Of a DNA stretch of 64,000 nucleotides, positions 21,161 through 33,304 are shown piece after piece. Under the pieces are notes generated by a model. That model was not told the DNA's origin, did not search any database, and was given only the letters and a program-made list of their open reading frames with translations. A program made the translations under genes and the position numbers. Location: contig NC_054390.1 in assembly GCF_001625195.1 (NCBI RefSeq), positions 7,537,222 to 7,601,221 of the forward strand, read 5' to 3'. This DNA comes from Drechmeria coniospora. Lineage: Eukaryota; Ascomycota; Sordariomycetes; Hypocreales; Ophiocordycipitaceae. The first letter of the stretch is position 1; every line of letters begins with the position of its first letter.

Positions 21161-23460
21161 ATGGCAAAGGACAAGAAGAAGGGCTCGGAGGCCAAAAAGG
21201 CCAAGAAGGTGAGGCGGCCATGCTTTGCAACCTACCCCTCGTTTCATTCATTCACATTCAGCCTTGAGATTTCTTCCCGTCCATCCACCCCCACCACTGA
21301 CAAGACACTGACGCCATGTTCAGGCCGAAAAGGCAGCCAAGCAGGCAAGCAAGGGAGAGAAGAAGGCCAAGGTCAAGGCGGCCAAGCTGGATGGCAGTGA
21401 CGTGGAAGATGTTGATCTCGACGAGGTGCTCGAGGAGTACCGCCGCCAGCAGGAACAATTCTTGAAGGTCACCGAGACGGTGTGCGAGCAGCCACCACGG
21501 CCTCGGTCTGCCTCGACGTTTCTGGCCTCCCCTCACGACAGCAACAGTCTGCTTCTCTTTGGCGGCGAGTACTTCAACGGCTCGCTCGCGCAGTTCTACA
21601 ACGACCTGCACATCTACAACGTCAATCGTGACGAGTGGCGGCTCGTCACCTCGCCGAACGCGCCCCTGCCTCGCTCCGGCCACGCCTGGACGCGGGCGAG
21701 CAATCCGGCCTACGTCTACCTCTTCGGAGGCGAGTTCTCCTCCCCCAAGCAAGGTACCTTCCATCACTACTCGGACTTTTGGAGGCTCGAGCCCGCCACG
21801 AGGGAGTGGAGCAAGATCGAGGTCAAGGGCAAGGACAAGAGCCCGACGGCCAGGAGCGGCCACCGCATGACGTACTGGAAGCAGTACATCATCCTCTTTG
21901 GCGGCTTCCAGGACACGTCGAACCAGACGAAATACCTCGCCGATTTGTGGATATTCGACACGGTCAACTACCAGTGGCACTGCCCGACGCTTCCGCAAGC
22001 CCAGCTCAAGCCTGACGCGAGATCCTCCTTCACGCTTCTTCCCTGCGAGCACGGTGCCGTGCTCTTCGGTGGCTACTCGCGCGTCAAGGCAACCGTCGCG
22101 CTGAAGAAGAAGGCGGTCAAGACGCAGGGCCAGGGGCAGAAGAACGTTCTCCTTCCCAAGGTGCACGAAGACTGCTTCTTCCTACGCATGTCCATGCCGC
22201 CGGCGGAGGCGCCGGCCGGAACCCCGCCGGCAGTCCGCTGGGAGAGGCGGAAGAAGCCGGCAAACGCGCCGAACCCGTCTCGAGCGGGCGCGACCATGAC
22301 CTGGCACAAAGGCCGCGGCATTCTCTTCGGCGGCGTTCACGACGTCGAGCAGAGCGAGGAAGGCATGGACAGCGAGTTTTTCAACCAAATGTTCGCCTGG
22401 AACGTCGAGCGCAACCGCTTCATGCCCCTGGGCTTGCGCAAACCCCGACAGCAGAAGAAGAACGTGGCGGAGCAGAGGACCGGTCGGCGCGGCCGCGCCC
22501 AGGCCAACGAGGAAGAGCTGCTGCGGCAACTTGCCGCCCTCGAAACCGGCGCCTCGCTGGACGACGCCGATGCCATCGAGCTCGACAGGAAGGCTGACGA
22601 GGCAGACGATGAGAAGCCAGCGCGAGAGATGACGGTGACGATGGAGCCGCCGCACGTGAGGTTCAACGCTCAGCTTGCCGTCCAGGATGATGTGCTCTAC
22701 ATTTACGGCGGCACTTTCGAGAAGGGAGACCGGGAATTCACCTTTGACGACCTGTACGCTATCGACTTGAGCAAGCTGGACGGGTGCAAGGAGGTCTTCA
22801 GTCGACCTGTCGAGGACTGGATCGTAAGTGCCGTTCCCTTTCCGCATCACGCAGGAGGCGATACCAATTCATGTCGCAGGAATCGGAGGACGAGGACGAT
22901 GAGGATGACGACGAAGAGGATGACGAAGAAGGCGACGACGACGAGGATGAAATGGAAGAACTGGGCGCCGAACTTGCCGTCGCGAACAAGAATCAGAAGT
23001 CGGAGGATGCGGTCTCGAGCACGTCATCCGACGTTTCGCTGCCGCCTTCGGCCGCATCGGAGGAGGATGAGACGGAGACGACGGCAACGTCGGTGGACGA
23101 CGGTCTCCCGCACCCCAGGGTATGCCCCACTCCCGCGTCGAAGAGGAGAGGAGTTTTCGGCCAGGTGCTTACATTCCATCACAGCCGTCTGAGTCGCGCC
23201 GTGAGTTCTTCGTGCGGACGACGAACGAGTGGCAGGAGATTCTCATGACGAACCTGCGGTGGAAAAACGTGCAGCCGGAAACGCTAGCGGTCAAGGAGAT
23301 CAAGGCCAAGGCCTTTGAGCTGAGCGAGGAGAAATGGTGGGACTGCCGCGAGGAGATTACGGCGCTCGAGGAAGAGCAGGAGGCAGCAGGCATCCAGGAG
23401 GTGGTGAGCCTGGCGGAGAGGGGCGATGCGGGAGCTGGAGGGGGCGCCAGGAGAAGATGA
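21161..23460 (+). CDS. KEL3: Kelch-repeat protein (KLHDC4 / yeast Kel3 type)
   Basis: Four exons (21161..21208, 21324..22823, 22880..23119, 23185..23460; introns 115, 56 and 65 bp) give 687 residues. A Lys-rich start (MAKDKKKGSEAKKAKK) is followed by an acidic linker. A six-bladed Kelch propeller covers about residues 75-430, with hallmarks LLLFGGEYFNG, YVYLFGGEFSSP, IILFGGFQDTSNQ, VLFGGYSR, ILFGGVHD and LYIYGGTFEKGD. The start, the FGGEFSSP blade and the tail PSESRREFFVRTTNEWQ resemble KLHDC4-type proteins. An acidic Asp/Glu segment (about 517-545) separates propeller and tail. The tail contains WWDCREEITALEEEQ. Molecular function is not established in this family; a scaffold role is inferred from the propeller. 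The yeast gene symbol is tentative. Confidence 0.9.
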
Positions 23461-24624
23461 GTGCCGACCCGCTCACTCTATTCCACGAACGGACTGATTC
23501 TCTACCGAGCCAACCGGCCTTGTCCTCTATCGATCTACGACGGTCAAGACGGCGGAGCCGTTCAGATATATCCACACAAACCCTTTGCCTTTGCTCGAGG
23601 AATCCCACCCACCATCGAAAGCTACTTTCATCTCACGGCCTCCTCCACGACCCCCTCCGGCGACCAGATGGCGGTCTTGCCTCTTGTCCAGAGGACGGCG
23701 GCGGCGGCCTTGGCCACGAGTCAGGCCGGATGCTTGCTCATCGGCGGGTAGTGTTTGCCGTCGCGTTCTATTTTGGGGTCGCAGACGCAGCGGTCAGCGG
23801 TCGGCACGACATCCATGACGGCTGGAACATGATGGCCGCAGCCCCACCAGCTCGTCTTTCCTGTCCGTTTGTCAGTCGTGAGGTGGAAGCGAGAGAGCGC
23901 GCGGCGATGGCGGGAAGCATGGCTTCACCCGGATTTTGCGGCACAAGCCGACGAGACATACCACAGGTTTCGCAAGCTGCTTTTCGACACATGGCGAATG
24001 CGGGATGGTAGGTGCTGCTGTAGGTGTGCAGACTTGGACTTGATTTCTCTGTCCAAAATGGTTGATGTGCAGGCAGGGAAGCCGAATTTATGAGAAGACG
24101 CATGAATTCTATATCGCAAGTTCTTCTCGGAGTCAGTCGGGTTGTAAGTATGGACGGTGCGTGGGGCGGCGGGGGCGCAGTTTCGGCGACCACGAGATCC
24201 ACTCCACTCCGGGGTGGAGGGAGATGGTCGGCGAATGCAGCCAACGCAGCTCGTGCTCAGGTCGCCGTACAGCACAGATAGCATGTAGAATCCCGGAATC
24301 TCTGGAATTTGAATCAGATGATCGGGCGGAATATTCGCTACGGAATCGGGGATCGGGAATCAGGGGTCGGAGGTCGGGAATGGAATTCATTTTCAGGGCC
24401 TCGCAGTTCTATACCGGCGAATCACGCGCATGCAAAATGCCATTCATTTCAGCGACGGCTGCATTCTAGAAAGGCAAATCATCATCGGCATTTGTAGTCA
24501 TGAATATGGCCAGAGTTCCATCATGCTACTCGGCACTACATCTACGAAGCGATGGCAGACGGATCCCGATGAATGCGGTGCCCACGACGCCAAAGCCGTT
24601 GGAGAGTCTGCCGTGGCCCGCCGA
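23461..24624. other. Convergent intergenic region, no gene seen
   Basis: 1.16 kb between two convergent genes. Frames on both strands (for example 23768-24244 minus) are open by chance in GC-rich DNA. A purine-rich patch of local direct repeats (GGAATCGGGGATCGGGAATC and relatives) lies at about 24340-24385. Confidence 0.5.
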
Positions 24625-25528
24625 CTAGGCCTTGACCGTCGGCTCACCTTCTGCGACGCCTTTCTCCATCACCTCGCTCTCGACAATAGACCGAATGAGG
24701 TTCAAAGCCAGTTCCCGGCCCTGGGAGATGTCCTTTTCGGATGCTTCGCAAGGTACATGGAAGAAGACGACCTTTCTCGGACGCTTTTGCCTCGACAAGG
24801 TGGAGAGGCTTGAGTAGTAGATGAAGTCGCAAAGATATCGGCCGGCGTCTTCGGATATGCGCAGGTCCATATCCTCCTGCTCATTCACGGATCATCAGCC
24901 ACCGGCCGGTCGTCCAACTCGTCGGGCAGAGCCGAAAGAGGGGAGGGGAGCTTACGGCACTGTGTTCCTTCCATCGGCCGAGGACGTCATCGAGATCGAG
25001 CTCGGTGGTGATCTCGTCCGGCAGGCCGTGCCATATCCAATCTTGGTCGTGACCACCTTCCTCCTCATCCTCGAGCAAGGCACCGTCGACGTCCTTGGAC
25101 TTGTACCCAGTGCGATGGGCCCTGCGCTCAATCTGGTAGAATGGCCGCGGGCCAGCCATGCCGATGTGTATCGCAATGTCGACGTTGTGGCCCTCGTACG
25201 TGCTCCAGAAGGAGGGGACGAGTTCCCTCACGACCTTGTAGTTGACCCGGATCGGCGTCGGGTGGACGAGGATGCGGACCGAGGGGATGTCGACGACAGT
25301 TCGGCGGGCGCTGACATCCTTGGCGCGCAGGGGGGGGAGATGCGACGGGAGGCTTTTGGCGATTTCCCACGACGGGTTCACGGGATATTGGTCGCGGAAG
25401 GGCTGCCGGGCGCATCGTCAGCAAGACTGTGCGACCGAGACGTAGACGGGGCGAGGGAGCGGCGGGCCTACGCCAAAGCCTGTGACGAGGACGGTCAGCT
25501 CCTTGGTGTCCTTGGCCTGGGAACCCAT
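24625..25528 (-). CDS. Pyroglutamyl-peptidase I-like cysteine peptidase (family C15)
   Basis: Cytosolic cysteine peptidase family that removes N-terminal pyroglutamate. Exons 25528..25472, 25402..24956 and 24876..24625 (introns 69 and 79 bp) give 251 residues. The start is MGSQAKDTKELTVLVTGFGP, with the family VTGFGPF element interrupted by intron 1. The catalytic triad can be placed: Glu111 in FYQIERRAHRTGY, Cys184 in SEDAGRYLCDFIYYSSL, His208 in VVFFHVPCEAS. All three are present, so it should be active. It is somewhat longer than the bacterial enzyme (about 215 aa) because of an acidic insert (LLEDEEEGGHDQD). Substrate preference cannot be read from sequence. Confidence 0.9.
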
Positions 25529-26804
25529 GGTCGGGCGCCAAGTTGCAGGGCGAGGTGGGTTCGCGAGGCGTCGTTGTCGTCGCAGCCGACGCAATTCGCC
25601 ACTTTCTTTCCTCTCCTTTCCTCTCCTTTCCTTTGATGCAAAGCAGGAGGATTCGGCGCTCGGCAGGGGGCTTCCGTGATGAGGCGAGAACCGTCACCTC
25701 TTCCGAGCAGAGACTCTGCCCGCGACCAGGACGAGGTGTATGGCGTTCGATTTCAGCCTCTTTCAACAAGTCGGGATGGATTCGTCACCTCGGCCACCAA
25801 CGGGGGAGCGCACGTTCGGGCTCGCGGACGTTGGAACCATCTGGCAACAGCGCGGGGGCGGACGGCGGGGGCGGGGACGGCCGAGAGACCCCGTGCTAAC
25901 CACAGTCGGAATGGCGAAATGCCGCCACCGCCTTCCGATGATGGAATGATCGGTACTTGTACTTACTTGGAGGGACTGCGGCCCAATGTCACTTTCCTTG
26001 TTGTTAACGTGGGGAGGTACTTGATTGCCGATAGCGACATATTTCCACTTACGTAATTATTCTCCGCAAGTTCAACTCCTGTAAATATGGGTCTACGATT
26101 ACTCCTACCCTACACTGCTATGCCACTTTGCTGCACTCTGTACGGAGTACTGACACGAATATCGGCAACCATTTCCCCAACAATCCAATTCGTCAAATCC
26201 TCCCCCTTCCTTGGAGCGATCTAGCCCACGGAACAGAAAGAATCAAGATGAAGGAGGATATGTTTCGATCATGACGTACTTTCCGGACTCGTTTCAGAAG
26301 TAACCGGCAACAAATCAAGCTATGCCGCGTTGTCATTTACTCCCAAGATGCCGCTCCAACATGAAGCATCAAGAATGTCACACGAGGTCAGTTCCAGCGC
26401 CTGCGCAAGGGAAAACTTCAACCCGGCACAAGTCGCACCCGGCACAAGTCGCTGGGAATGATCCAGAAGGATGAGGAAACCGTTTTCGGCGCCCACACGG
26501 CGAGATGCTCCTGCAATTGCCTCACCAAACGGGGGCTTCCCACGTGGGTATAGGGTAGGTAGACAAGGAAACCCGTCTAACCCGTAGAGGAAGTCCCGCT
26601 GGGCTTGCGGAATTCCCTTCTGGAGGCGACCCGTGCCATGGACTCGGATCCGTGACCGGAGTCAAAGTCAACGACACGAGTGCGAGTAGATAAAGGCGAC
26701 ACACCCGTATTCGCCGCCGCCGCCGCGTTCAGCTCGCATCAACTCCCAGAACCCTCGAAACTATCCTGCACGTCAACAAGAGGCGAGGAGACGACGACGA
26801 AACG
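25529..26804. promoter_or_regulatory. Divergent intergenic region, C15 peptidase / HAD phosphatase
   Basis: 1.28 kb. It has a repeated CTTTCCTCTCC patch at about 25608-25634. Scattered island words appear at about 25950-26160, including TACGGAGTA at about 26141. No gene is supported. Confidence 0.5.
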
Positions 26805-27662
26805 ATGGGATCACAGCCGCAATATACGCTGCCTCCGCAGCAGGTCTCCTTCGCAGGCTTCCTATTCGACATGGACGGAACCATTATCGATTCTACGCCA
26901 GCCATCATCAAGCACTGGAACTCGTCAGTCTCATCCTCCACCTCTCCTCTACTCGTGCCACCCCCCCCCGGCTGACCTTGGGAAGCATCGGCGAGGAGAT
27001 TGGCGTTGCACCCGAAACGATACTCGAGACCTCCCACGGTCGACGGAGCATCGACGTGCTCAAGATACTCGCGCCCGAAAAGGCAAACTGGGAATGTGCG
27101 TGCCACCCGTAGGCGATTGAAAGTGGACGGTGAACGTGATCAACCGTAGCGATGGACAAACTGACGCCTGGCAGACGTTAGACACTTGGAAGGACAGCTT
27201 CCCCTGCTGTACGGCGATGATGCCGTCGAGATTCCTGGTTCACGATCCCTCCTGGACTCCCTCATAGCCCATTCCAGTCCCTGGGCCATCGTCACCTCCG
27301 GCACCGAGCCCCTGGTCTCGGGATGGCTCGACGTTCTCCAATTTTCGAAGCCGTCCCACCTCGTCACCGCCGAGTCGGTCCTGAACGGCAAGCCGGATCC
27401 GGCCTGCTACCTCATCGGCCTCGACAAGCTCGGCCTGCGGGAGGCCGCCGCCGACGTCCTCGTGCTCGAGGACGCACCCGCTGGCATCCAGGCGGGTAAG
27501 GCGGCCGGCTGCAAGGTCATTGGCCTCGTGACGAGTCACACCGTCGACCAGATTGTTGCCGCCGGCCCGGATTGGGTCGTCAAGGACCTCGAGTCGGTCA
27601 AGGTCATCGCACGGAGAGACGGAAAGGTGACGGTCGAGATTTCCAATGCGCTGCGGCGGTAA
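26805..27662 (+). CDS. GPP1: HAD-family phosphatase, glycerol-3-phosphatase (Gpp1)-like
   Basis: In yeast Gpp1/Gpp2 dephosphorylate glycerol-3-phosphate to glycerol, which matters in osmotic stress. Exons 26805..26923, 26986..27095 and 27175..27662 (introns 62 and 79 bp) give 238 residues. HAD motif I is FDMDGTIIDS (Asp22 nucleophile, Asp24), motif II AIVTSGTEP, motif III Lys in LNGKPDPACYL and motif IV VLEDAPAGIQAG. The cap helices between motifs I and II fit subclass I. The start MGSQPQYTLPPQ is the first ATG after the promoter. Closely related sugar-phosphate phosphatases (Dog1-type) share all these motifs, so the exact substrate is inferred. Two minisatellites begin within about 15 bp of the stop codon. 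Confidence 0.88.
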
Positions 27663-27671
27663 GGGAGGCGG

Positions 27672-27740
27672 AAGGAGGCAGCCAGAAGGAGGCAGCCAAA
27701 TGGAGGCAGCCAAATGGAGGCAGCCAGAAGGAGGCAGTCC
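27672..27740. repeat. Minisatellite, unit about 14-15 bp (GGAGGCAGCCA type)
   Basis: Five imperfect copies of AAGGAGGCAGCCA with AA/TGG joints, starting about 10 bp after the stop of the phosphatase gene. Confidence 0.85.
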
Positions 27741-27763
27741 TAGGTGGCAACTGGAGGAGACAT

Positions 27764-27928
27764 CCAGGAGACAAACACAGGAGACAACCACAGGAGACAA
27801 CCACAGGAAACAACAACAGGAGACAACAGGAGACAACCACAGGAGACAACCACAGGAGACTATCACAGGACATAACCACAGGAGACAGTCACAGGCGACA
27901 ACCTCAGGAGACAACCACAGAGACGGCA
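27764..27928. repeat. Minisatellite, 15-bp unit ACAGGAGACAACCAC
   Basis: About ten copies of ACAGGAGACAACCAC with substitutions and one shortened unit. The purine/adenine-rich strand is the same strand as the preceding gene, so it could be transcribed in its 3' untranslated region. Confidence 0.88.
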
Positions 27929-29867
27929 GGCACGAGACGAGACGAGGCGAGGGGACGTCGTGGTGGACCCTGCCACGGGCTCATTTTCTGCTCTTGGGGG
28001 CCGTTTCCTTGGCGTTTGGCGCCGAGCGTGGGCTGGAATGCATGATGCATCCATCCATCAGGGACGGCAGCAAATGGCTCCGTCATGACATTCCAGTTCC
28101 CGTGACGCTGACGCAATAGAATAGAACAATCCCTTTGTAAGGGTTTCGATCGCCCTGACCTCACCCCCTGGATGCAAGATGGGGGACGAGCCATTCATGG
28201 AGTCTGTTGCACGTATGGGTGGGAGGGTGACGGGTTCCCCTTGTTTCACAACGTCGTCATTCTTGCCGAGGGGGGTACGCGCATGTTTCCCGACCCTGAA
28301 TATATCACATCCTCCCCCCCTCGCTTGCGGTAATTTCCCGATTCCTCCGGCGAGAAGCCGTTAGACTGCCTGTACACGAGTGTACATGGATACGTATCCG
28401 TGCTACTTCTTGGCGAGAGTCAAGAGGCTCTCGCTTGTGCCTCGTCTGCTGCAGAACCCCAATGCAGCTCCATCCTCCGCCCGGGGGGAGGGGACGAGGG
28501 GAAGGGGGTCGCTTGCCAACGCCGGAAACTGCTCCGCCTTGTCTCTCCCTGCGCAGGGGTCCAGGCAGCAGACTGCCACTCGGCTATGGAACGGAGCACC
28601 GACCTACCCACTACGTGCAGGTGCACCTACACCTACTTTGCCCACGGAGCTGGCTGCAGACCCTACCTGCGCAGGTAGATGCAAACGAAGCTCGCGAAAA
28701 AGAAAGGTGATGGACCAACGTAGTGCCAGGCACGGAGCGTCTAGTGTGTCCTCCATCGTACTCGGTAACAGCTGGCGCCGGTGACACGACGCGTCTCGTC
28801 GTCGTGTCGAGCAAATTCTCCGACATGGGTCGACAGCCTCAACATGTCAACGGCATCCGCTGGATGCGAGGGAGCGGAGAAATGGAGACGGCTTCCTTCC
28901 AGACGAAATCCGGTGTACGCCGGCACACGAACGCCTCGAAGAATGAAGGTCGAGGTACCTTTCACTCCTTGGCTTGCGTGTACTTTGGTATCGGTACGGT
29001 GCAGGCAAGGTTGTGCATGAGCTGCCACTCATGCCCTGCCACTCATGTGCGTCTCATGTACGGAGTGCATTTGCGCGAGTTCGACCTCTCGAGGGCTGCC
29101 GCTGTGCGCCATGTCCGGACGGTCGTGCATCGGACCGGATTCGGGAAGCACGGGACAGGCACCCCACACCCGGATCCCGTCGCACCGCATCACGGAGTGC
29201 TGCGCGGTGCTGCTCGGTGCGCGAAGAGAGGAGATGGCAGACTGCCACATCGTGAGAGTCTGCTTCTCTCCGCATCACGTCAACGGCACGACAGGGCACA
29301 CCCATCTGCACCGGAGATGGAGCACGGTGCGGCGACGTCCCACGATGCACCCCGATGCCCTTGCACGGAAGCCTCCCACCCCCAGGCTCCATTTCCCTCA
29401 TCCATGTGGTCCCGACCAAGCGTCCTGCAGTGCCACGGTCGGCAGCAAAGGACGAAAGGCCAAGGACGAAAGGGAAAGGCGTGGACAGGAACGGAAGGGA
29501 GCCGCGTCGGGCCCCATGGGCGGCGCATCGATCGAACCGGATCACTGGACGAGCTCACTGGCCGAGCTCAGCGGACTATGACGTCCGGATACGGCGAGGA
29601 GCGATGCGGCCTTGGGAGGATGATGGGAAGGGAATGGATCCCGCGTCGACCGCTAGCGAAGCGTCGAACAAGAACAGCGGCTGATCCGTACCGATGTCCG
29701 CTAGCCGCTGCTCGAACGGGGGACCGGCCGGCCTGGACGCCCTGAGGCCATCCGCAGATGACGTCGATAAGGTTTCCGGAGCGGAGGGTGGCAGCACCTC
29801 GGCGGCCTTCTGGTTGGCTTGAGAGCGACGGAGGAGTCGTCTGCACTCACGTACACGTTACCGTAGG

Positions 29868-29950
29868 CGAGGGGGGAGCGAGGAGCGAGGAGGGCGGGAG
29901 GGGAGGAGGGAGAGAGGAGGGAGAGGAGAGAGAAGGGGGGGGGGGGGGGG
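29868..29950 (+). repeat. Polypurine tract ending in G16
   Basis: Nearly 80 bp of G/A with only two or three pyrimidines, ending in 16 consecutive G (29935-29950). Several G3+ runs occur within 40 bp, so a G-quadruplex or triplex is possible. Confidence 0.9.
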
Positions 29951-32900
29951 CAGTTGGCCGTGCTGGCCAACCAGGTCGGGTGGCTCCTTCGGCTTCGGAC
30001 CAACCGGAATTCCACTCGGCGTACCGAGAAGCGAGAGTGCACCTTCCCGGCCGTCCTCGAACACAGGTGCATGTAGGTGTACAAGGAGGAACGCGCATGT
30101 ACTCCCATCTACATGTGCACGTTAGCGCGCGTGGTTAACACCGAAGGGGCATTGCCTGCGGACGCAAGGAGGGCCGAGTGCAGGTCGGCGTACTGGGCAT
30201 GTACTTGCATGTACAGCCATTGCGAAGCTGCTGTACCGCTACATGCACTCGGCCATGCTGGTACGAGAGTGGTGCGGAGACGGATGGATGGATTGTCGCA
30301 CCCTGTCCTGCCGGTTGGCAAGGACGCCCAAGCACAGTGTTCATTGTACAGTGTACGGAAGTACAAGCGAGTTCACTTACACAGGCACGTACCGGAAGTA
30401 CTCGGTCGAGTGCGTGCTTATTCCGACAGGCAATTCCCAATACACGATCTGCCTCCTCTGCCACTCCGCCTGCGAGTCGTGTGCACTCGTACGTCCATGG
30501 CATGCGGAGACGTGCTGGTGCCTGTTCGCGGGGGCGAGCACCCGGCAGAGACGAGGGAGTATTACAGCAGTTCTCGTTCGGCCGGTACAATACTTGTACC
30601 TCGCCAGCACGTACGGAGTACATGCATGTAGTCGTACGTACTGTATACACCATCTCGTAGCATGTCGTGGCACGTCGGAGTAACTGAACTCCGTGCCGGG
30701 CGCACACGCACACAGTACGGATCGTCCCCCATGTGCGCATGTATCGTGCGTAGACGGTGCGTAGACGGTGCGTAGATGGTGCGTAGGGACGAGAAGGTGT
30801 GCGCCGCCCTGCCGCCCTGCCACCCTTCCTCCCACCGCACGCACGTGGTCGTCCGGGACCGAGACGACGCTACGACGCTGGCGCCCCTGCGGAGTCCGGA
30901 ACGGTCAGTGCCCTTTCTACGACGAACTCGATTTGCACACTCGTCGTAACCGTGGGCAGGTCGAACGAAGGATGAACGAACGCGCACGTACTTGCAGCAC
31001 GGTGTGAGGGCATAGCATAGGGGAGACACGGTGCGAGGGGTTCTTCCACGGGCATGTAGGCGAGTGGACGGACTGGGTACACAGTGTCGATGGGATGGCG
31101 TTGGCAATTGCGTACGTGGTGCGGCGCCTGCACGCGCACCGTACGTCGGAAGTTGCAGGTTCCGCCACTTGCATGTACCCCGAGGCACATACGGACCTGC
31201 ACATGTACTCGTACGTGCGGCGCGGTGCAGAATCCACGCATCGAACGGTAGCGGTACTCGCGAATGAAGGTGCATGTACCGAGGCCGTCGCGGTGCATTG
31301 ATGTGGCGTTCACCTGAACGTGTACTAAGCACGACTTTTTACAGACGAACTCGCACACGAACGGCGTACTTGCACGGACAGGATGGCAAGTGTGTTTTGC
31401 ACTTGTGCTCGAGTAGGTGTACGGCACGCTGACAACTACAGGCGAACTCACGTGCACGTACTTGCAGTACTGTACTCCGTGCAGTAATAAGTGTCAATAC
31501 CTGCAAGTGCAGCACTTACAGGAGCTTACCGTAGGTGGGCCGGCCTACGAGCACACCTGCTACTCACGGCGCCTTCATCATCCCACCCCCCCCTCCCCAC
31601 CCAGGAGCAGCCCCCCGGGTCTGGTGGCGGGCGCTGCCGGCAAGCTGGTTGGCCGGCGACTGGAGGTGGGTGATCCCAGCGCCAGCGGCCCGCCTCTAGC
31701 TGAAAGCAAGCACGTTGCGCACGCGGCGCCAAAGTCAATCTGACCCATCTCATCGGCGACCTGTCGTCCGCATCCCCCGTCCCCGTCCCCGTCCCACGGA
31801 TGGCTGACATCGCCCCTCCCCCCCCCTCCCCCGTGGCCCCGCCCCGACGTTGGACGAATCGGCACGCGTCTACGGAGTACCATTCGCTGGCCTGCGATCC
31901 CTCTCCGCCGCTGCCCCCTCGACGCCGGCGCTCGCTCGAGCTCGCTGCTGGCCACTTAATCAACGTCGAACCTTCCCTCCACCGGCGGCGACGATTGGCC
32001 GCGCGGGGTGCGCGCTCGCACCGTGGCATGCTTGCATGTCATGCCGCATGCTGCTGACCACCTTCCCCAGCGCGCCTGGGGCTCACCCACGGCGCCCGAG
32101 TTGGACATTGGACCCGAGATGGCGTTGCCGTTCATCATGTGGCATCGCCCAAAGCAGGGTGGCGACGGCGCGACGAGGATGCGAAGGGGACGATGCGAAG
32201 GAGACGATGCGAGGGAGACGATTATTTTGGCGAGGGGACTAGGAGCGAGACGATGGCCTGCTCGCACCCTCTTGATGAGCGTTTGTCGGTACCTACATGA
32301 TGTCCCGGGCAGCAGGTCCCCGTACCGCGCATGGAACAACTGATGTGCCAGTACTCCGTACGTTGCCGGCCCTGCCCTCGCGCATATGCGCCCGGACTCT
32401 GCAGTAAGTCATTTCTGCTCTGCTCTCCTCCGCAGGCACCGACTCCGCCGTGTGGCACCGGATTCCCTCCTTCATTCAATGCCTTTTTCCTACCCTTTCC
32501 CTCGGGACGTGAGGGATCCGGCATTCTGGTTCGACTAAGGCAGCCACAGTGGCATCGCTCGCCGCTGGTGGCTCAGCTGCTGTCACGTGTCCTGGCACCA
32601 TGGGCTGCCAGCGTCTGGCCGACGACGGCGCCAGCCGACGACGGCATGCCATGGCATCGCTGGCTTTCGCTCTGACCTACAAAAAAAAGGAAGGGTTCGG
32701 TTTGGTCACGGGGACGAAACGAGTGTTGTTGCACGAGGGCGTTGTACAATTTAGCACCGTCGTCTGGAAGGGTACACGCTGTGCTTATAACACTACCCCG
32801 CCGACGTTGGTACCTCGCGCTTGTACATGTAGTTGTGCTGTAGTTGCCAGTGCTGTATTACGGAGTACTTACAACTACAGTAGTTGTAGTTGTACAAGCA

Positions 32901-33286
32901 CATGCACAAGTGCTGCTGTAAGGACATGTACGGAGTATTCATTAGTCTGTGCAGGGACGGAGAAATTGGTTCCGGCAGGTATTCACGTTGTACGTTCCCC
33001 CTTACTCAGGTGCTAGGAATACATGTACAGGGAGGCTGGTACGAACACGCTTTGTGCAGTGCAGTACTTGCACTTGCAGTGTGAACACTTGGACCGCTCC
33101 GAGAACGGAGGACTTGCTTCGCACATGTGCGACTTGCAGATGTCTACTCCGTAATACTTGCTTGTATGTAGGAAACCCCAGTACGGACGCAAGGGCTATA
33201 CTTCAGTACCTACTAACAGTACTATTAGTAGTCCGTACCTGCTTGGTACTACTGTATTACATGCTACCTACTGTACTGTACTTACT

Positions 33287-33304
33287 TACCTACCTAGGTA
33301 GGTA
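33287..33304. repeat. Perfect 18-bp palindrome
   Basis: TACCTACCTAGGTAGGTA is its own reverse complement. Related CTACCTAGGTAG sequence recurs at about 33850. It is one of the self-complementary word types that make up the islands. Confidence 0.9.

Noticed and set aside
28723..29745. 340-codon plus-strand frame near 29 kb
   Set aside because: Composition is random-looking with no domain, and strongly overlapping frames exist on the minus strand. A single long frame in GC-rich DNA is not enough.
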